Shown here: positions 53,474-63,271 of the stretch, piece by piece
Numbering within the stretch: the first letter of the stretch is position 1
Layout of the letters: the number at the start of each line of letters is the position of its first letter
Assembly (NCBI GenBank): GCA_000196815.1
Contig: FP929003.1
Location: forward strand, 372,001-436,000
DNA length: 64,000 bases
Direction: 5' to 3'
From: Nitrospira defluvii
GTDB lineage: Bacteria; Nitrospirota; Nitrospiria; Nitrospirales; Nitrospiraceae
Notes under the pieces: model-generated
Told to the model about the DNA's origin: nothing
Seen by the model: only the letters and a program-made list of their open reading frames with translations
Databases searched by the model: none
Translations under genes and position numbers: made by a program

Positions 53474-53595
53474 GCTGTTGAAAAAGTCCGTGAGCGGTGG
53501 TCTCGCGATGTTCAGAGGCTCAACCTCCCCAGAGGGGACGTTGAGCCACTTCGCTGGCTGCGGCTTTGCTCGACGGCCTTGTTGAGCAGCCTACG
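53474..53595. repeat. Palindromic intergenic repeat, related family
   Basis: AGGCTGTTGAAAAAG at the left pairs loosely with TTGTTGAGCAGCCT at the right. Inside lies GGCTCAACCTCCCC-AGA-GGGGACGTTGAGCC, a strong hairpin. It follows the stop at 53473 at once and may also end transcription. GCTGCGG and GTTGAGC motifs recall the repeats at 51842. Confidence 0.7.
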
Positions 53596-53647
53596 ACTAA
53601 TCTTACGATGGACGGCGAGCATCCAAGCGCGAGTGTGTCATGCTCTG

Positions 53648-54253
53648 CTAGAGATACCGATGTGACAACACCTTCCCGTTGTTGTCGAGCTCATAGAGCA
53701 GGGGGGCTCCGGTTGGAATGTTGAGTTCGAGGACCTGCTCGCGGGTCAGCTGCTCGAGCTGCATCACCAACGCTCGCAGGCTGTTCCCGTGGGCGGCGAT
53801 GAGGATGGTCTCTCCTTTGAGCACGTAGGGCTTGATGCGGCTGTCGTAGTAGGGCAACACCCGTTCGGCTGTATCTTTCAGGCTTTCTCCGCCCGGCGGT
53901 CGGACATCATAGCTCCGGCGCCAGATTTTCACCTGCTCATCCCCGAACTGCTTGGCCGTCTCGGCTTTGTTGAGCCCCTGCAGTTCTCCGTACATGCGCT
54001 CGTTCAGCGCTTTGTCTTTTTCGATGGGAATGCCGGTCTGTCCGATCCCTTCGAGGACGAGGCGCAACGTTTCATTGGCGCGAGCCAACACAGATGAAAA
54101 GGCCCGGTCGAATGTGAAGCCCGCCAGTTTTTTTCCTGCCGCCTTCGCTTCCTCGATGCCTTTCGGGGAGAGGGGGACATCCACCCAGCCGGTGAAACGG
54201 TTTTCCAGATTCCACTGCGACTCGCCATGACGAATGAGAACCAGTTTGCTCAT
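53648..54253 (-). CDS. gpmA: 2,3-bisphosphoglycerate-dependent phosphoglycerate mutase
   Basis: GpmA swaps 3- and 2-phosphoglycerate. The start [22 protein letters not shown] contains the phosphorylated histidine. [31 protein letters not shown] and the second histidine in [11 protein letters not shown] are all present. At 201 residues it is shorter than E. coli GpmA (about 250) and belongs to the shorter form. ATG 54253 is the family start; the upstream extension to 54379 is not. Confidence 0.94.
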   Translation of the reverse strand: MSKLVLIRHGESQWNLENRFTGWVDVPLSPKGIEEAKAAGKKLAGFTFDRAFSSVLARANETLRLVLEGIGQTGIPIEKDKALNERMYGELQGLNKAETAKQFGDEQVKIWRRSYDVRPPGGESLKDTAERVLPYYDSRIKPYVLKGETILIAAHGNSLRALVMQLEQLTREQVLELNIPTGAPLLYELDNNGKVLSHRYL

Positions 54254-54435
54254 CGTGCCTCGTCTCCTTGTCCGAAAGGATAGAACGGTTTCATGACAGG
54301 TTATGCGATTTCCCCTTCGCCCTGTCAAGCGGGATGAGCCCATTGACGCCTGCCGTGGCTTCGTGGTGGTGAGTTGCAATCACATCAGGCAGCCAGTACG
54401 ATGCCGCCGGTTTCTCCTCACGCCGGAGCGCATCG

Positions 54436-55266
54436 ATGACGGAACGTTCCCCCTCTGACTGGACTCCATTGCAGGAGTGGTGGCGCGCAATGGGTCGGTG
54501 CCTGCAGGTTGAAGACCGGGTCGAAGCCTTTTTTCGGCGGGCGCTCGGGGTCAGTCAGGCGCTGGCTGGTGTCGCGCAGGTCGATGGCGAGGTTGAATAC
54601 GTCCTCTTTGTGCTGGTGCGGTACTGGATTCCGGTTGTGTTGCCGCCGCCCGGCCGGGAACGGGCCTCCAAGAGTGACCCTGACTACTGGCTCGAATCCG
54701 AGCAGATCCTCAAAGCCGCCGCCGTTCGGTTGCGTGAGCTCAAGCCGTTGATCGAGTTGCTGACGGCGGCCAATCCGTTGAGTGCCGGAGGTCCTGACCA
54801 CAGCCCGGCCCGCTCGCCGGTCGTCGAGGTGGAACTCGCCAACATGCTGCAGGGGATTGCCGAATCCGCGGGGAGCTACGGCGGTCCGGATTATACGTCG
54901 GTCATCAAAACCTTCGACCCGGTTCCACTGCGGCAAACGCAGCCCTTCAAACATAACAAGAAGAATAGTGCCGAGCTCTGGGTGGTGTTCCTGCTCCGCG
55001 AGCATTTCCGGAGCGTCGGTCTCGGCAAGGATCGCTACTGGCCGCTTGTGGCCGGGCTCTGCGCGGCAGCCGGCATCACCAATCCCAACGGGCAGCCCTA
55101 CGGCCCCGACGAGCTGAAATCCTGGTGGCAGAAGAATTGGCCGCGCACCTATACGCAATTGGAGCAGACTCAGGCCGCGCCCGATCTGAGCGGGGCCGCG
55201 TACCAGCAGGACTTTGACTGGTTCGTGTCATGGATCGAGTGGCAGCGGCAGCGTCTGTCCGAATAG
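54436..55266 (+). CDS. Hypothetical 276-residue protein
   Basis: ATG 54436 has GGAG 8 bases upstream. The product is cytoplasmic and helical, with VLFVLVRYWIPVVLPPPGRE and a C-terminal AYQQDFDWFVSWIEWQRQRL. No family is recognised. It starts 182 bases from gpmA, divergently. Confidence 0.6.
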   Translation: MTERSPSDWTPLQEWWRAMGRCLQVEDRVEAFFRRALGVSQALAGVAQVDGEVEYVLFVLVRYWIPVVLPPPGRERASKSDPDYWLESEQILKAAAVRLRELKPLIELLTAANPLSAGGPDHSPARSPVVEVELANMLQGIAESAGSYGGPDYTSVIKTFDPVPLRQTQPFKHNKKNSAELWVVFLLREHFRSVGLGKDRYWPLVAGLCAAAGITNPNGQPYGPDELKSWWQKNWPRTYTQLEQTQAAPDLSGAAYQQDFDWFVSWIEWQRQRLSE

Positions 55267-55331
55267 CGAAGGCCTGTGTTTCGTGAGTCGCTCTGGAAGG
55301 TGTATTCCGCCCCGAGGGTTCGGATCACGCA

Positions 55332-55799
55332 ATGGCCGTCTGGCAATTTCAAGTCGAGTTGGTGCCGAAGGCGGTCGCAGAGGCGAACTCATTGCGTGCC
55401 GGGATGGTTCTCACTGAAGAACAGCGAGAGTCCATTGTGTGGTGGAGGGATCGGCGGTTACCCGTTACGCTGTTGCGCGATGTGGAAAAGATGCTTCCCT
55501 CCGGGAAGCCATGGTCGAAGGATCTTGAGGTGCGCGGTAGCCTCGACACGTCGTGTTGAACGATTTTGCGAGAGGGTGAGTCTCTTGTAGCAGTCCATTT
55601 CCGCTTTGACGTGAGAGAGGTATCGATTGAATTGCTGGAGACTGCCGTGCAGTTTTCCCGAGACCTTCAGTGCTGGCTCATTACTGACGATGGAAAAGTG
55701 ATCGAGCCAGCTTTGGCAATATTGAAGGAAGCAATCCGGGAATCCTCTGCCTTTCAGTTTGTGAAAGATCCGTTGAGCTTCATATCTCGCCTGAGATAA
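55332..55799 (+). pseudogene. Gene split by an in-frame TGA stop
   Basis: Two open stretches in one frame (55332-55559 and 55560-55799) are parted only by TGA at 55557-55559. Read through, they give one domain of about 155 residues: MAVWQFQVELVPKAVAEANS, then FHFRFDVRE-like VAVHFRFDVREVSIELLE and a C-terminal FVKDPLSFISRLR. That looks like one compact protein of a small immunity-like type. A nonsense change is the simplest reading; readthrough is not excluded. Confidence 0.65.
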
Positions 55800-55861
55800 G
55801 CGTCTCAGATGCGTGACAACTGTTGTCGGAAGGCTGGAGGCGACTTGTGAACCTTCTTTCG

Positions 55862-56506
55862 CTAGACGTGCGTGACGCTGGCGGGGTGGGGTTTGGCGGG
55901 AGGATTTTTAGACCCGTCAGGAGGTCCGTCCTTGAACATGGCGACGACCAGGCCGATCTTCAGGACCAGGAGGCCGACGCCGACCCATACGACGTACGGC
56001 TGCACGCCGCCTAATTCTCCCAACATCTGCTGTCTGGCTTCTCCACCCGTGGCCCGTTCGCTTTTGATCTTGGCGAGTTGCTCTTTTGCATGCCAGAAAT
56101 AGATATAGTTGGCGCTGGCGCCTGCGATGACACGCCAGATGATGTCGGCGGAGAGGTCCTGGGTGATATAGAACGCCATCGCCGGACCGATGGCGTAGAT
56201 CAGCGCGTAGACGTACATCTTCCGGTAGAGAAACCAGAGGAAGGGCTCAAAGACGAAGGCCGGCCAGTGCCAGGTCAGGGCGAATTTCGGCCCGGACGGC
56301 CCGGTGAATTTCTTGAAGGTCTCCAGATAGCGGTCGGCATTGGGGCCGATGAAGGCTTTCCAGAGCTCCGCATCCGTCTGCGGCGAAGGTGCCGAGTCGG
56401 CTTCCACCACTGTTTCCCGGCTTTCAACGGCGAAGGCGCTGCCGCATTGGTGGCAAAAGCGGGCATCGTCCCGGTTCTCTTGCCGGCATTGTGAACAGGA
56501 TTTCAT
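55862..56506 (-). CDS. Zinc-ribbon membrane protein (DUF2628-like)
   Basis: An N-terminal zinc ribbon (CSQC at 4-7, CHQC at 18-21) is followed by an acidic linker. Next come TWHWPAFVFEPFLWFLYRKMY, the hallmark of DUF2628-like proteins, and three or four membrane helices. There are 214 residues. The function of the family is unknown. Confidence 0.78.
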   Translation of the reverse strand: MKSCSQCRQENRDDARFCHQCGSAFAVESRETVVEADSAPSPQTDAELWKAFIGPNADRYLETFKKFTGPSGPKFALTWHWPAFVFEPFLWFLYRKMYVYALIYAIGPAMAFYITQDLSADIIWRVIAGASANYIYFWHAKEQLAKIKSERATGGEARQQMLGELGGVQPYVVWVGVGLLVLKIGLVVAMFKDGPPDGSKNPPAKPHPASVTHV

Positions 56507-56678
56507 ACGGTCACCTTATCCCATCCGCCGTCTCTCCCCGTCAAGGGCGGCCCTCCGCAAGCGCCAAGGTCCGAAACAGACCGCCGGCCGCGCCAGGAGC
56601 CGCTGACAGGCGTTCGTTCGGTTGCTTTCACCTGTGCCCTATGGTAGCTTCGCCGACTCACGATGGGAGAGGTGTGCC

Positions 56679-57887
56679 ATGCCGACGGGTGAGTTACGTC
56701 TCAACGCCGAACAGTACTTGATGAACACCTATACGCGCCAGCCGATTTCGATCGTGCGGGGACGTGGCTCGAAGGTCTATGACCTGGAAGGCCGGGAATA
56801 CATCGACTTTGTGGCCGGCATTGCGGTCAATCTCCTCGGTCATGGACATCCGGACCTGGTGCTGGCGGTTCAAAAACAGGTGCAGCACCTGATCCACACA
56901 TCGAACCTCTATTATACCGAGCCGCAGGTGCGGCTTGCTCAGGCCCTGGTCGAACATTCGTTTGCGCAGAAAGTCTTCTTCTGTAACAGCGGCGCAGAAG
57001 CGAACGAAGCGGCGATCAAGTTGGCCCGAAAGTATTCGTACGATAAGTACGGAGCAGACCGCTACGAGATCGTCACGATGACGAACTCCTTTCACGGGCG
57101 CACCATGGCCACGTTGACCGCCACCGGTCAGGAAAAGGTGCAGAAGGGATTCGCACCGCTCATGCCGGGGTTTTCGCATGTGGCGTTCAACGATCTCTCG
57201 GAAGTCGAGCGCGCCATCACATCGAAAACCGCTGCCATTATGCTGGAGCCCATTCAGGCTGAAGGCGGAGTGCATGTGGCCGATCGCGGCTATATGCAAG
57301 GCTTGCGCGATCTCTGTCGGGAGCGCGATGTGTTGCTGATTTTCGATGAAGTGCAAACGGGCATGGGCCGCACGGGGACGCTCTTTTGCTACGAGCAGTT
57401 CGGTATGCAGCCGGACATCATGACCCTGGCGAAAGGGCTGGGCGGCGGTGTCCCGATCGGGGCCTGTTTGGCGACGGAAGCTGTGGCGAAGGCTTTTTCT
57501 CCCGGGACCCACGCCTCGACCTTTGGCGGCAATCCGCTGGCCTGTGCGGCCGGGTTGGCTGTATTGCGAGTCCTGTTGGACGGGAAGATTCTGGACCAGG
57601 GACGGCGCATGGGTGAGACGTTGGCCAAAGGGTTGGCTGTTCTGAAGGACCGGCAGCGTTGCGTGAAGGAAGTGCGCGGACTTGGTCTCTTGCAAGGCGT
57701 GGAATTGGATATTGATGGGAAAGCTGTTGTCGCCGATTGTCTGGCCCGCGGATTGTTGATCAACTGCACCGGCGATCGGGTTCTGCGCTTCGTTCCCCCA
57801 CTCATCATCACGGAGCGCGAGATCGATCGTTTGCTGGTCGCGCTTGCGCAGGTGTTGAGTCAGCGAACTACATCAAGCCATCATTAA
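56679..57887 (+). CDS. argD: Acetylornithine aminotransferase
   Basis: ArgD makes N-acetylornithine in arginine synthesis and may serve lysine synthesis (succinyl-DAP) too. The class III aminotransferase motifs are present: FVAGIAVNLLGHGHP, FFCNSGAEANEAAIKLAR, FHGRTMATL, LIFDEVQTGMGRTG and the PLP lysine in TLAKGLGGGVPIGA. ATG 56679 has GGGAGAGG upstream. It is followed 16 bases later by argF. Confidence 0.95.
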   Translation: MPTGELRLNAEQYLMNTYTRQPISIVRGRGSKVYDLEGREYIDFVAGIAVNLLGHGHPDLVLAVQKQVQHLIHTSNLYYTEPQVRLAQALVEHSFAQKVFFCNSGAEANEAAIKLARKYSYDKYGADRYEIVTMTNSFHGRTMATLTATGQEKVQKGFAPLMPGFSHVAFNDLSEVERAITSKTAAIMLEPIQAEGGVHVADRGYMQGLRDLCRERDVLLIFDEVQTGMGRTGTLFCYEQFGMQPDIMTLAKGLGGGVPIGACLATEAVAKAFSPGTHASTFGGNPLACAAGLAVLRVLLDGKILDQGRRMGETLAKGLAVLKDRQRCVKEVRGLGLLQGVELDIDGKAVVADCLARGLLINCTGDRVLRFVPPLIITEREIDRLLVALAQVLSQRTTSSHH

Positions 57888-57903
57888 TCCTGTAGGGGCG
57901 CGT

Positions 57904-58884
57904 ATGTCGCGGCGTCCGCATCGGTCATCCTCCCGGGCCGGTCTCGGGAAAGATTTTCTGGAACTGCTCTCGATCCCCGTCGCAGAGCTCACGGGGTTGT
58001 TGCGCCTGGCGGCACAGTTGAAAGTGAAGCAGCGTCGCGGGGTATCTCATCCTCTGCTACAGGGCCGCATGTTGGGCCTGCTGTTTCAGAAGCCTTCCAC
58101 CCGGACGCGGGTGTCGTTCGAGGCAGGAATGAATCAGCTCGGTGGGCAGGCGATGGTGTTGCCGATGGGCGATATCCAGTTGTCGCGTGGCGAGAGTGTC
58201 GCCGATACGGCGCATGTCCTGTCCCGGTATCTGGACGCAATTGTCCTGCGCACCTTTGATCACGCGATTGCCGAAGAATGGGCCCGCGAGGCGAGCATAC
58301 CCGTCATCAACGGGCTGACCGATCTGAATCACCCCTGCCAAGCCCTGTCCGACCTGTTGACCATTCAGGAAAAGAAACGGCGGCTGAAAGGCATCAAGAT
58401 CGCCTATGTCGGCGACGGCAACAACGTGACGAATTCTCTGATTGAGGCGGCGGCGAAGATGGGGATGACGATCGCCGTCGGGTGCCCGCCCGGATATCAG
58501 CCGGACCGGGGCATTGTGGATCGAGCCCGGGAGGAAGCCCGGCAGACCGGTGCGGTGATTGAAATCGGCGCCGACCCGTTTGTAGCCGTGAAAGATGCGG
58601 ATGTGGTGTATACCGACGTCTGGATCAGCATGGGGCAGGAGCGGGAGCAAGCCAAGCGGCTCAAGATCCTGGCGCCCTATCAGCTCAATGCGCGACTATT
58701 GAAATGCGCGAAGCCGGATGCGCTGGTCATGCATTGTCTGCCGGCCCATCGCGGTGAGGAAATCAGTGCCGAGGTGCTGGATGGACCGCAGTCGGTGGTG
58801 TTCGATCAAGCCGAGAACCGATTGCACATGCAGAAGGCCATTCTAGTCAGGCTCCTCGGGAAGAAACCCGCACGGAGCACGTAA
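57904..58884 (+). CDS. argF: Ornithine carbamoyltransferase
   Basis: ArgF forms citrulline. The 326 residues include the carbamoyl-phosphate site KPSTRTRVSFE, HPCQALSDLLT, VGDGNNVTNSL, the ornithine motif region and HCLPAHRGEE. Order and length are normal. There is a short basic N-terminal extension. It sits between argD and argG. Confidence 0.96.
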   Translation: MSRRPHRSSSRAGLGKDFLELLSIPVAELTGLLRLAAQLKVKQRRGVSHPLLQGRMLGLLFQKPSTRTRVSFEAGMNQLGGQAMVLPMGDIQLSRGESVADTAHVLSRYLDAIVLRTFDHAIAEEWAREASIPVINGLTDLNHPCQALSDLLTIQEKKRRLKGIKIAYVGDGNNVTNSLIEAAAKMGMTIAVGCPPGYQPDRGIVDRAREEARQTGAVIEIGADPFVAVKDADVVYTDVWISMGQEREQAKRLKILAPYQLNARLLKCAKPDALVMHCLPAHRGEEISAEVLDGPQSVVFDQAENRLHMQKAILVRLLGKKPARST

Positions 58885-58899
58885 GTGAAAGGGAGTCGT

Positions 58900-60117
58900 A
58901 TGAGTCGGTCATCGTACAAGAAAGTGGTATTGGCCTATTCGGGGGGCCTGGACACGTCGGTGATTCTGAAGTGGCTGGAAGAGGTCTATGGCTGCGAAGT
59001 CATCGCGTTTTGCGCCGACCTGGGGCAGGGTGAGGATCTGAAGGCCATCAAAAAGAAGGCGCAGTCCCTGGGCGTGAAAAAGGTCTACGTGGAGGATCTC
59101 CGCGAGGTGTTCGTCAAGGACCATGTGTTCCCCATGCTTCGCGGGAATGCGATCTATGAAGGCAGCTATCTGCTGGGCACGTCGATCGCCCGTCCGCTGA
59201 TTGCGCGGCGTCAAATTGAAATTGCCGCTGATGAAGGCGCCGAGGCGGTCTGTCATGGCGCCACCGGCAAGGGCAACGATCAGGTCCGCTTCGAGTTGAC
59301 CTACATGGCGTTGCATCCGCAGATCAAGATCATTGCGCCCTGGCGTGAATGGACCATGCGCTCGCGTCGTGAGTTGATCGAGTATGCGGAAAAGCACGGC
59401 ATTCCGGTCACGGCCACGAAGGCGAAACCCTACAGCATGGACATGAACCTGTTTCACACGAGTTATGAGGGCGGCATTCTGGAAGATCCCTGGAAAGCCC
59501 CGCCCGAAGAGATCTTCGTGATGTCGGTCTCGCCGGAGCGGGCGCCGAACAAGGCTCGGGAAGTCGAGATCGAGTATGTGGCGGGTAACCCGGTGGCGGT
59601 GGACGGCAAGAAGATGAGCCCGGCCGCCTTGCTGGCCCATCTCAATAAATTGGGCGGCGAGCATGGTGTCGGTCGCGTCGATCTGGTTGAAAACCGCTAT
59701 GTCGGGATGAAATCACGCGGAGTGTACGAAACGCCCGGTGGCACGATTCTGCATGCGGCCCATCGGGGCCTGGAGTCACTCACGATGGACCGGGAAGTAC
59801 TGCATCTGCGGGATAGTCTGATCCCCCGCTATGCCGAGCTGATTTACTACGGATATTGGTATGCTCCGGAGCGGGAAATGCTCCAGGTGGCGCTCGATGA
59901 AGCCCAGCGGGATGTCACGGGCACGGTTCGGGTGAAGCTCTACAAAGGGACCTGCACCGTGGTGGGGCGGAAGTCTCCGCGCTCGCTCTATCGGCTGGAC
60001 ATGGCGACGTTCGAAGAAGACGACGTGTATCGTCAGAAGGATGCGGAAGGGTTTATTCGTCTGAACGCGCTCCGGTTGGCGATTCGGGCCCAGCGCAAGA
60101 AGAGGTCGACGCGGTAA
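58900..60117 (+). CDS. argG: Argininosuccinate synthase
   Basis: ArgG joins citrulline and aspartate using ATP. It has the ATP motif [27 protein letters not shown], and the C-terminal tetramerising part. ATG 58900 is chosen with GGGAG 5 bases upstream; GTG 58885 abuts the argF stop. The stop overlaps the argH start by one base (TAATG). Confidence 0.97.
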   Translation: MSRSSYKKVVLAYSGGLDTSVILKWLEEVYGCEVIAFCADLGQGEDLKAIKKKAQSLGVKKVYVEDLREVFVKDHVFPMLRGNAIYEGSYLLGTSIARPLIARRQIEIAADEGAEAVCHGATGKGNDQVRFELTYMALHPQIKIIAPWREWTMRSRRELIEYAEKHGIPVTATKAKPYSMDMNLFHTSYEGGILEDPWKAPPEEIFVMSVSPERAPNKAREVEIEYVAGNPVAVDGKKMSPAALLAHLNKLGGEHGVGRVDLVENRYVGMKSRGVYETPGGTILHAAHRGLESLTMDREVLHLRDSLIPRYAELIYYGYWYAPEREMLQVALDEAQRDVTGTVRVKLYKGTCTVVGRKSPRSLYRLDMATFEEDDVYRQKDAEGFIRLNALRLAIRAQRKKRSTR

Positions 60118-61571
60118 TGGCGAAGTCCCAATCTGCCGGTGCGCGTGCCCGCAAATCTGTCACTGCGTCGCCACGGTCCCGTCGTGCCTTGCCCAAAGGC
60201 AAGGCCTGGGGCGGCCGGTTTGCCGAACAAACCGACCGGTTGGTGGAGCAGTTCACCTCCTCCCTGGCCTGTGATCGTCGGCTCTATCCCTATGACATTC
60301 AAGGCAGCATCGCCCATTGCAGGACGCTCGCGCGCGCGGGGGTGCTCACTGCCCGTGAGTCGGCGCAGCTCGTGCGGGGACTGCAATTCGTCAAGGTGGA
60401 GTTGGATGGCGGGCGGTTTCCCTTCTCGCCGCAGGACGAAGATATTCATATGGCGATCGAGCGCCGGTTGACTGAGTTGATCGGCCCGTTGGGTGGAAAG
60501 CTGCACACGGGTCGAAGCCGCAACGATCAGGTGGCGCTGGATCTGCGGCTATTTTTGCGCGATGTGCTTTCGACGTTGATGGGGCAATTGCAGGAATTCC
60601 GCCGAGTCCTCGTGGGGCAGGCCCGGGCGCATCTGGATGTCGTCATGCCCGGGTATACACACTTGCAGCGTGCCCAGCCGGTATTGCTGGCGCATCATTT
60701 CCTGGCCTATGTAGAAATGTTCGATCGTGACCGTGGTCGTCTTCACGACTGCCGGCAGCGGCTCAATGTGATGCCGCTGGGGTCGGGGGCCTTGGCGGGA
60801 TCAAACTACCCGGTCGACCGTCGATACACAGCGGCACTCCTGGAATTCCCGGCGGTGACCCAGAACAGCCTCGATGCCGTTTCGGATCGTGACGCGGTGG
60901 TGGAGACACTCAGCGCCTTGTCGCTGATCATGATGCATCTCTCACGCTTGAGCGAAGAATTGATTCTGTGGGCATCGCAGGAATTTCGCTACGTGGATCT
61001 GCCCGACACTTTTTGCACCGGCAGCAGCATGATGCCGCAAAAAAAGAATCCGGACGTGCCGGAGTTGGTGCGTGGGAAAACCGGTCGCGTCTATGGTCAC
61101 TTGATGGGTACCCTGACGCTGCTGAAGGGATTGCCGCTGAGTTACAATCGTGATCTTCAGGAAGATAAAGAAGCGTTGTTCGACGCCGTGGATACGACGG
61201 GGCAATCGTTGGCGCTTTCCACGGAGTTGATGCGGAGGCTGGTCGTCAATAAGAACGTTCTGGCTGAGGCGGCCGAAGGTGGCGGCATGCTGGCGACGGA
61301 GCTGGCTGACTACCTTGTGACGAGAGGTGTCCCGTTCCGGGAGGCCCATTCCATTACCGGTCAGATTGTGCGATTCTCACTCGAACAGCATCGGCCCCTT
61401 CAGCAGTTGACCTTGAAAGACTTGCGAGGCTTTTCCGCCCGTTTCGGTGAGGACGTCCTGAGTTGCCTCACCGTGCGGGGCGCCATCGACCGGAAGGGTC
61501 AGATCGGTGGCACGGCGAGACGGCGTGTGGAGGCGCGCATCAAGGAGCTTGAGAAGGCGTTGAAGGGATGA
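60117..61571 (+). CDS. argH: Argininosuccinate lyase
   Basis: ArgH splits argininosuccinate into arginine and fumarate, ending the pathway. The family signature GSSMMPQKKNPDVPEL lies near residue 300, with HTGRSRNDQVALDLRL and GYTHLQRAQPV before it. The N-terminus has a basic extension of about 20 residues. It overlaps both argG and the next lipoprotein gene, so translation is coupled. Confidence 0.97.
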   Translation: MAKSQSAGARARKSVTASPRSRRALPKGKAWGGRFAEQTDRLVEQFTSSLACDRRLYPYDIQGSIAHCRTLARAGVLTARESAQLVRGLQFVKVELDGGRFPFSPQDEDIHMAIERRLTELIGPLGGKLHTGRSRNDQVALDLRLFLRDVLSTLMGQLQEFRRVLVGQARAHLDVVMPGYTHLQRAQPVLLAHHFLAYVEMFDRDRGRLHDCRQRLNVMPLGSGALAGSNYPVDRRYTAALLEFPAVTQNSLDAVSDRDAVVETLSALSLIMMHLSRLSEELILWASQEFRYVDLPDTFCTGSSMMPQKKNPDVPELVRGKTGRVYGHLMGTLTLLKGLPLSYNRDLQEDKEALFDAVDTTGQSLALSTELMRRLVVNKNVLAEAAEGGGMLATELADYLVTRGVPFREAHSITGQIVRFSLEQHRPLQQLTLKDLRGFSARFGEDVLSCLTVRGAIDRKGQIGGTARRRVEARIKELEKALKG

Positions 61572-61870
61572 GGCTCGTCAGGGCATGTCGCCTGGGAGTC
61601 AGGGGTGGTGCTGTCGGTGCAGTGTGGATTCTTGTCGGGCTGGGCGGATGCGGAGTATTGGGTCCGCCGATCCCCCCTGAAGACGTCGGCGTGGCGCCGG
61701 TGATTGAGCGGCAGTTGAGACGCGAAGGGCTGTTAGCGCCAGGCGCGAATGTGTGGGGATCTGCTTCCAGGCCCAGCGCGCCGAGTGCCGTGACCGTTGA
61801 AGAAGCCCCGATTCCCCCGGATCCCGACCCGTTGCCGACTCCGCCGCTGAGGACGATGGGTACGCGATAG
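61568..61870 (+). CDS. Small LptM-like lipoprotein
   Basis: The 100-residue product starts in the argH stop (ATGA), has a signal with lipobox LGGC and reads CGVLGPPIPPED right after the lipid cysteine. That resembles CGxKGPLYxPP of LptM (YifL), a small lipoprotein that helps LptD assembly and is often encoded next to lysA. The rest is Pro-rich. The homology is by pattern only. Confidence 0.65.
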   Translation: MRLVRACRLGVRGGAVGAVWILVGLGGCGVLGPPIPPEDVGVAPVIERQLRREGLLAPGANVWGSASRPSAPSAVTVEEAPIPPDPDPLPTPPLRTMGTR

Positions 61871-61972
61871 ACGTGAGTCTGGGGCGCGGCCGTGGTTTCA
61901 GCCGGTTGACGTTGTGGCTATTGGACGGATTCTCCGAGGCAGGTATAGAATTGTTGATCGAGGATGACCACC

Positions 61973-63235
61973 ATGAATGACTTTCAGTATCGGGAAGGTG
62001 AACTCTATTGCGAGGATGTGCCGCTCTCGCGCATTGCGAAAGAGGTCGGAACCCCTTGCTATGTGTATAGTCACCACACGCTTGTCCGCCACTTCCGTGT
62101 CTACGATAGTGCCTTTCAGAACATTCCTCACATTGTCGCCTTTGCCATGAAGGCCAATTCCAATTTGGCGGTGCTTCGTATGATGGCCAAGGAAGGAAGC
62201 GGTGTCGATATCGTCTCCGGAGGAGAACTATTTCGTGCGCTGAAGGCAGGGGTGCCTCCCGGCAAGATCGTCTTTGCCGGTGTCGGAAAGAAGCCGGAGG
62301 AAATTCGCGACGCCTTGAAGGCGGATATTCTGATGTTCAATGTCGAATCGTCCGCGGAGCTGCAGGCTATCAACGACGTGGCGGCGTCCATGGGCGTCAA
62401 GGCGCGTGTGGCCTTGCGCATCAATCCCGACATTGATCCGAAAACGCATCCCTACATTTCGACGGGCTTGAAGAAGAGCAAATTCGGGATTGCGGCGGAT
62501 CGTGCCATTGAGGAATTCAAGGCAGCCGCAGCGTTCAGCCACATCGAAGTGGTGGGGTTGCATGCACATATCGGGTCGCAATTGACGCAAGTAGCCCCCT
62601 TCGTCGAGTCGCTGAAGAAGGTGTTGACGATGGTGCAGACCCTGGCCGAGCAGGGAATTCCTATTCGCTATTTGAATATCGGCGGCGGTCTGGGGATTAC
62701 GTATTCAGATGAAACTCCTCCGGAACCGAAAGATTTGGCGGCGGCGATTTTCCCGCTTGTGCGCGACTTGAAGTGTGTCCTGATCATGGAGCCTGGGCGT
62801 GTGATCGTGGGGAATGCCGGCGTGTTGCTCACAAAGGTGTTATACACGAAGGACGGCGAAACCAAACGGTTCCTGATTGTGGATGCGGCGATGAACGATC
62901 TGATTCGCCCCAGCCTGTATGATGCCCATCACGATATAAAGCCGGTGTATGAAAATGTGGCGCGTGGGGCAAAGGAGACCGTCGATGTAGTCGGGCCAGT
63001 CTGTGAATCCGGTGATTTTCTGGCGAAAGACCGGGCCATGCCGGAAATGAATGCCGGAGATCTCATGGCCGTAATGAGTGCAGGCGCTTACGGATTCGTC
63101 ATGTCCTCTAATTATAATTCGCGACCTCGTGTGCCGGAGGTTCTGGTTCATGAGGGGCAGATCCATGTCATTCGCGCGCGTGAGAGTTACGACGACCTGG
63201 TGCACGGCGAGCAGATACCGGCGTTTCTTTCCTAG
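61973..63235 (+). CDS. lysA: Diaminopimelate decarboxylase
   Basis: LysA makes lysine from meso-diaminopimelate with PLP. The PLP lysine is in AFAMKANSN, with GLHAHIGSQ, NIGGGLGITY, IMEPGRVIVGNAG and PVCESGDFLAKDR following. There are 420 residues. ATG 61973 has AGG 9 bases upstream; the ATG at 61964 directly abuts that site. Confidence 0.96.
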   Translation: MNDFQYREGELYCEDVPLSRIAKEVGTPCYVYSHHTLVRHFRVYDSAFQNIPHIVAFAMKANSNLAVLRMMAKEGSGVDIVSGGELFRALKAGVPPGKIVFAGVGKKPEEIRDALKADILMFNVESSAELQAINDVAASMGVKARVALRINPDIDPKTHPYISTGLKKSKFGIAADRAIEEFKAAAAFSHIEVVGLHAHIGSQLTQVAPFVESLKKVLTMVQTLAEQGIPIRYLNIGGGLGITYSDETPPEPKDLAAAIFPLVRDLKCVLIMEPGRVIVGNAGVLLTKVLYTKDGETKRFLIVDAAMNDLIRPSLYDAHHDIKPVYENVARGAKETVDVVGPVCESGDFLAKDRAMPEMNAGDLMAVMSAGAYGFVMSSNYNSRPRVPEVLVHEGQIHVIRARESYDDLVHGEQIPAFLS

Positions 63236-63271
63236 CCCGTAGTATTTACTGTCTTCCTTATGGAGCGTCCC

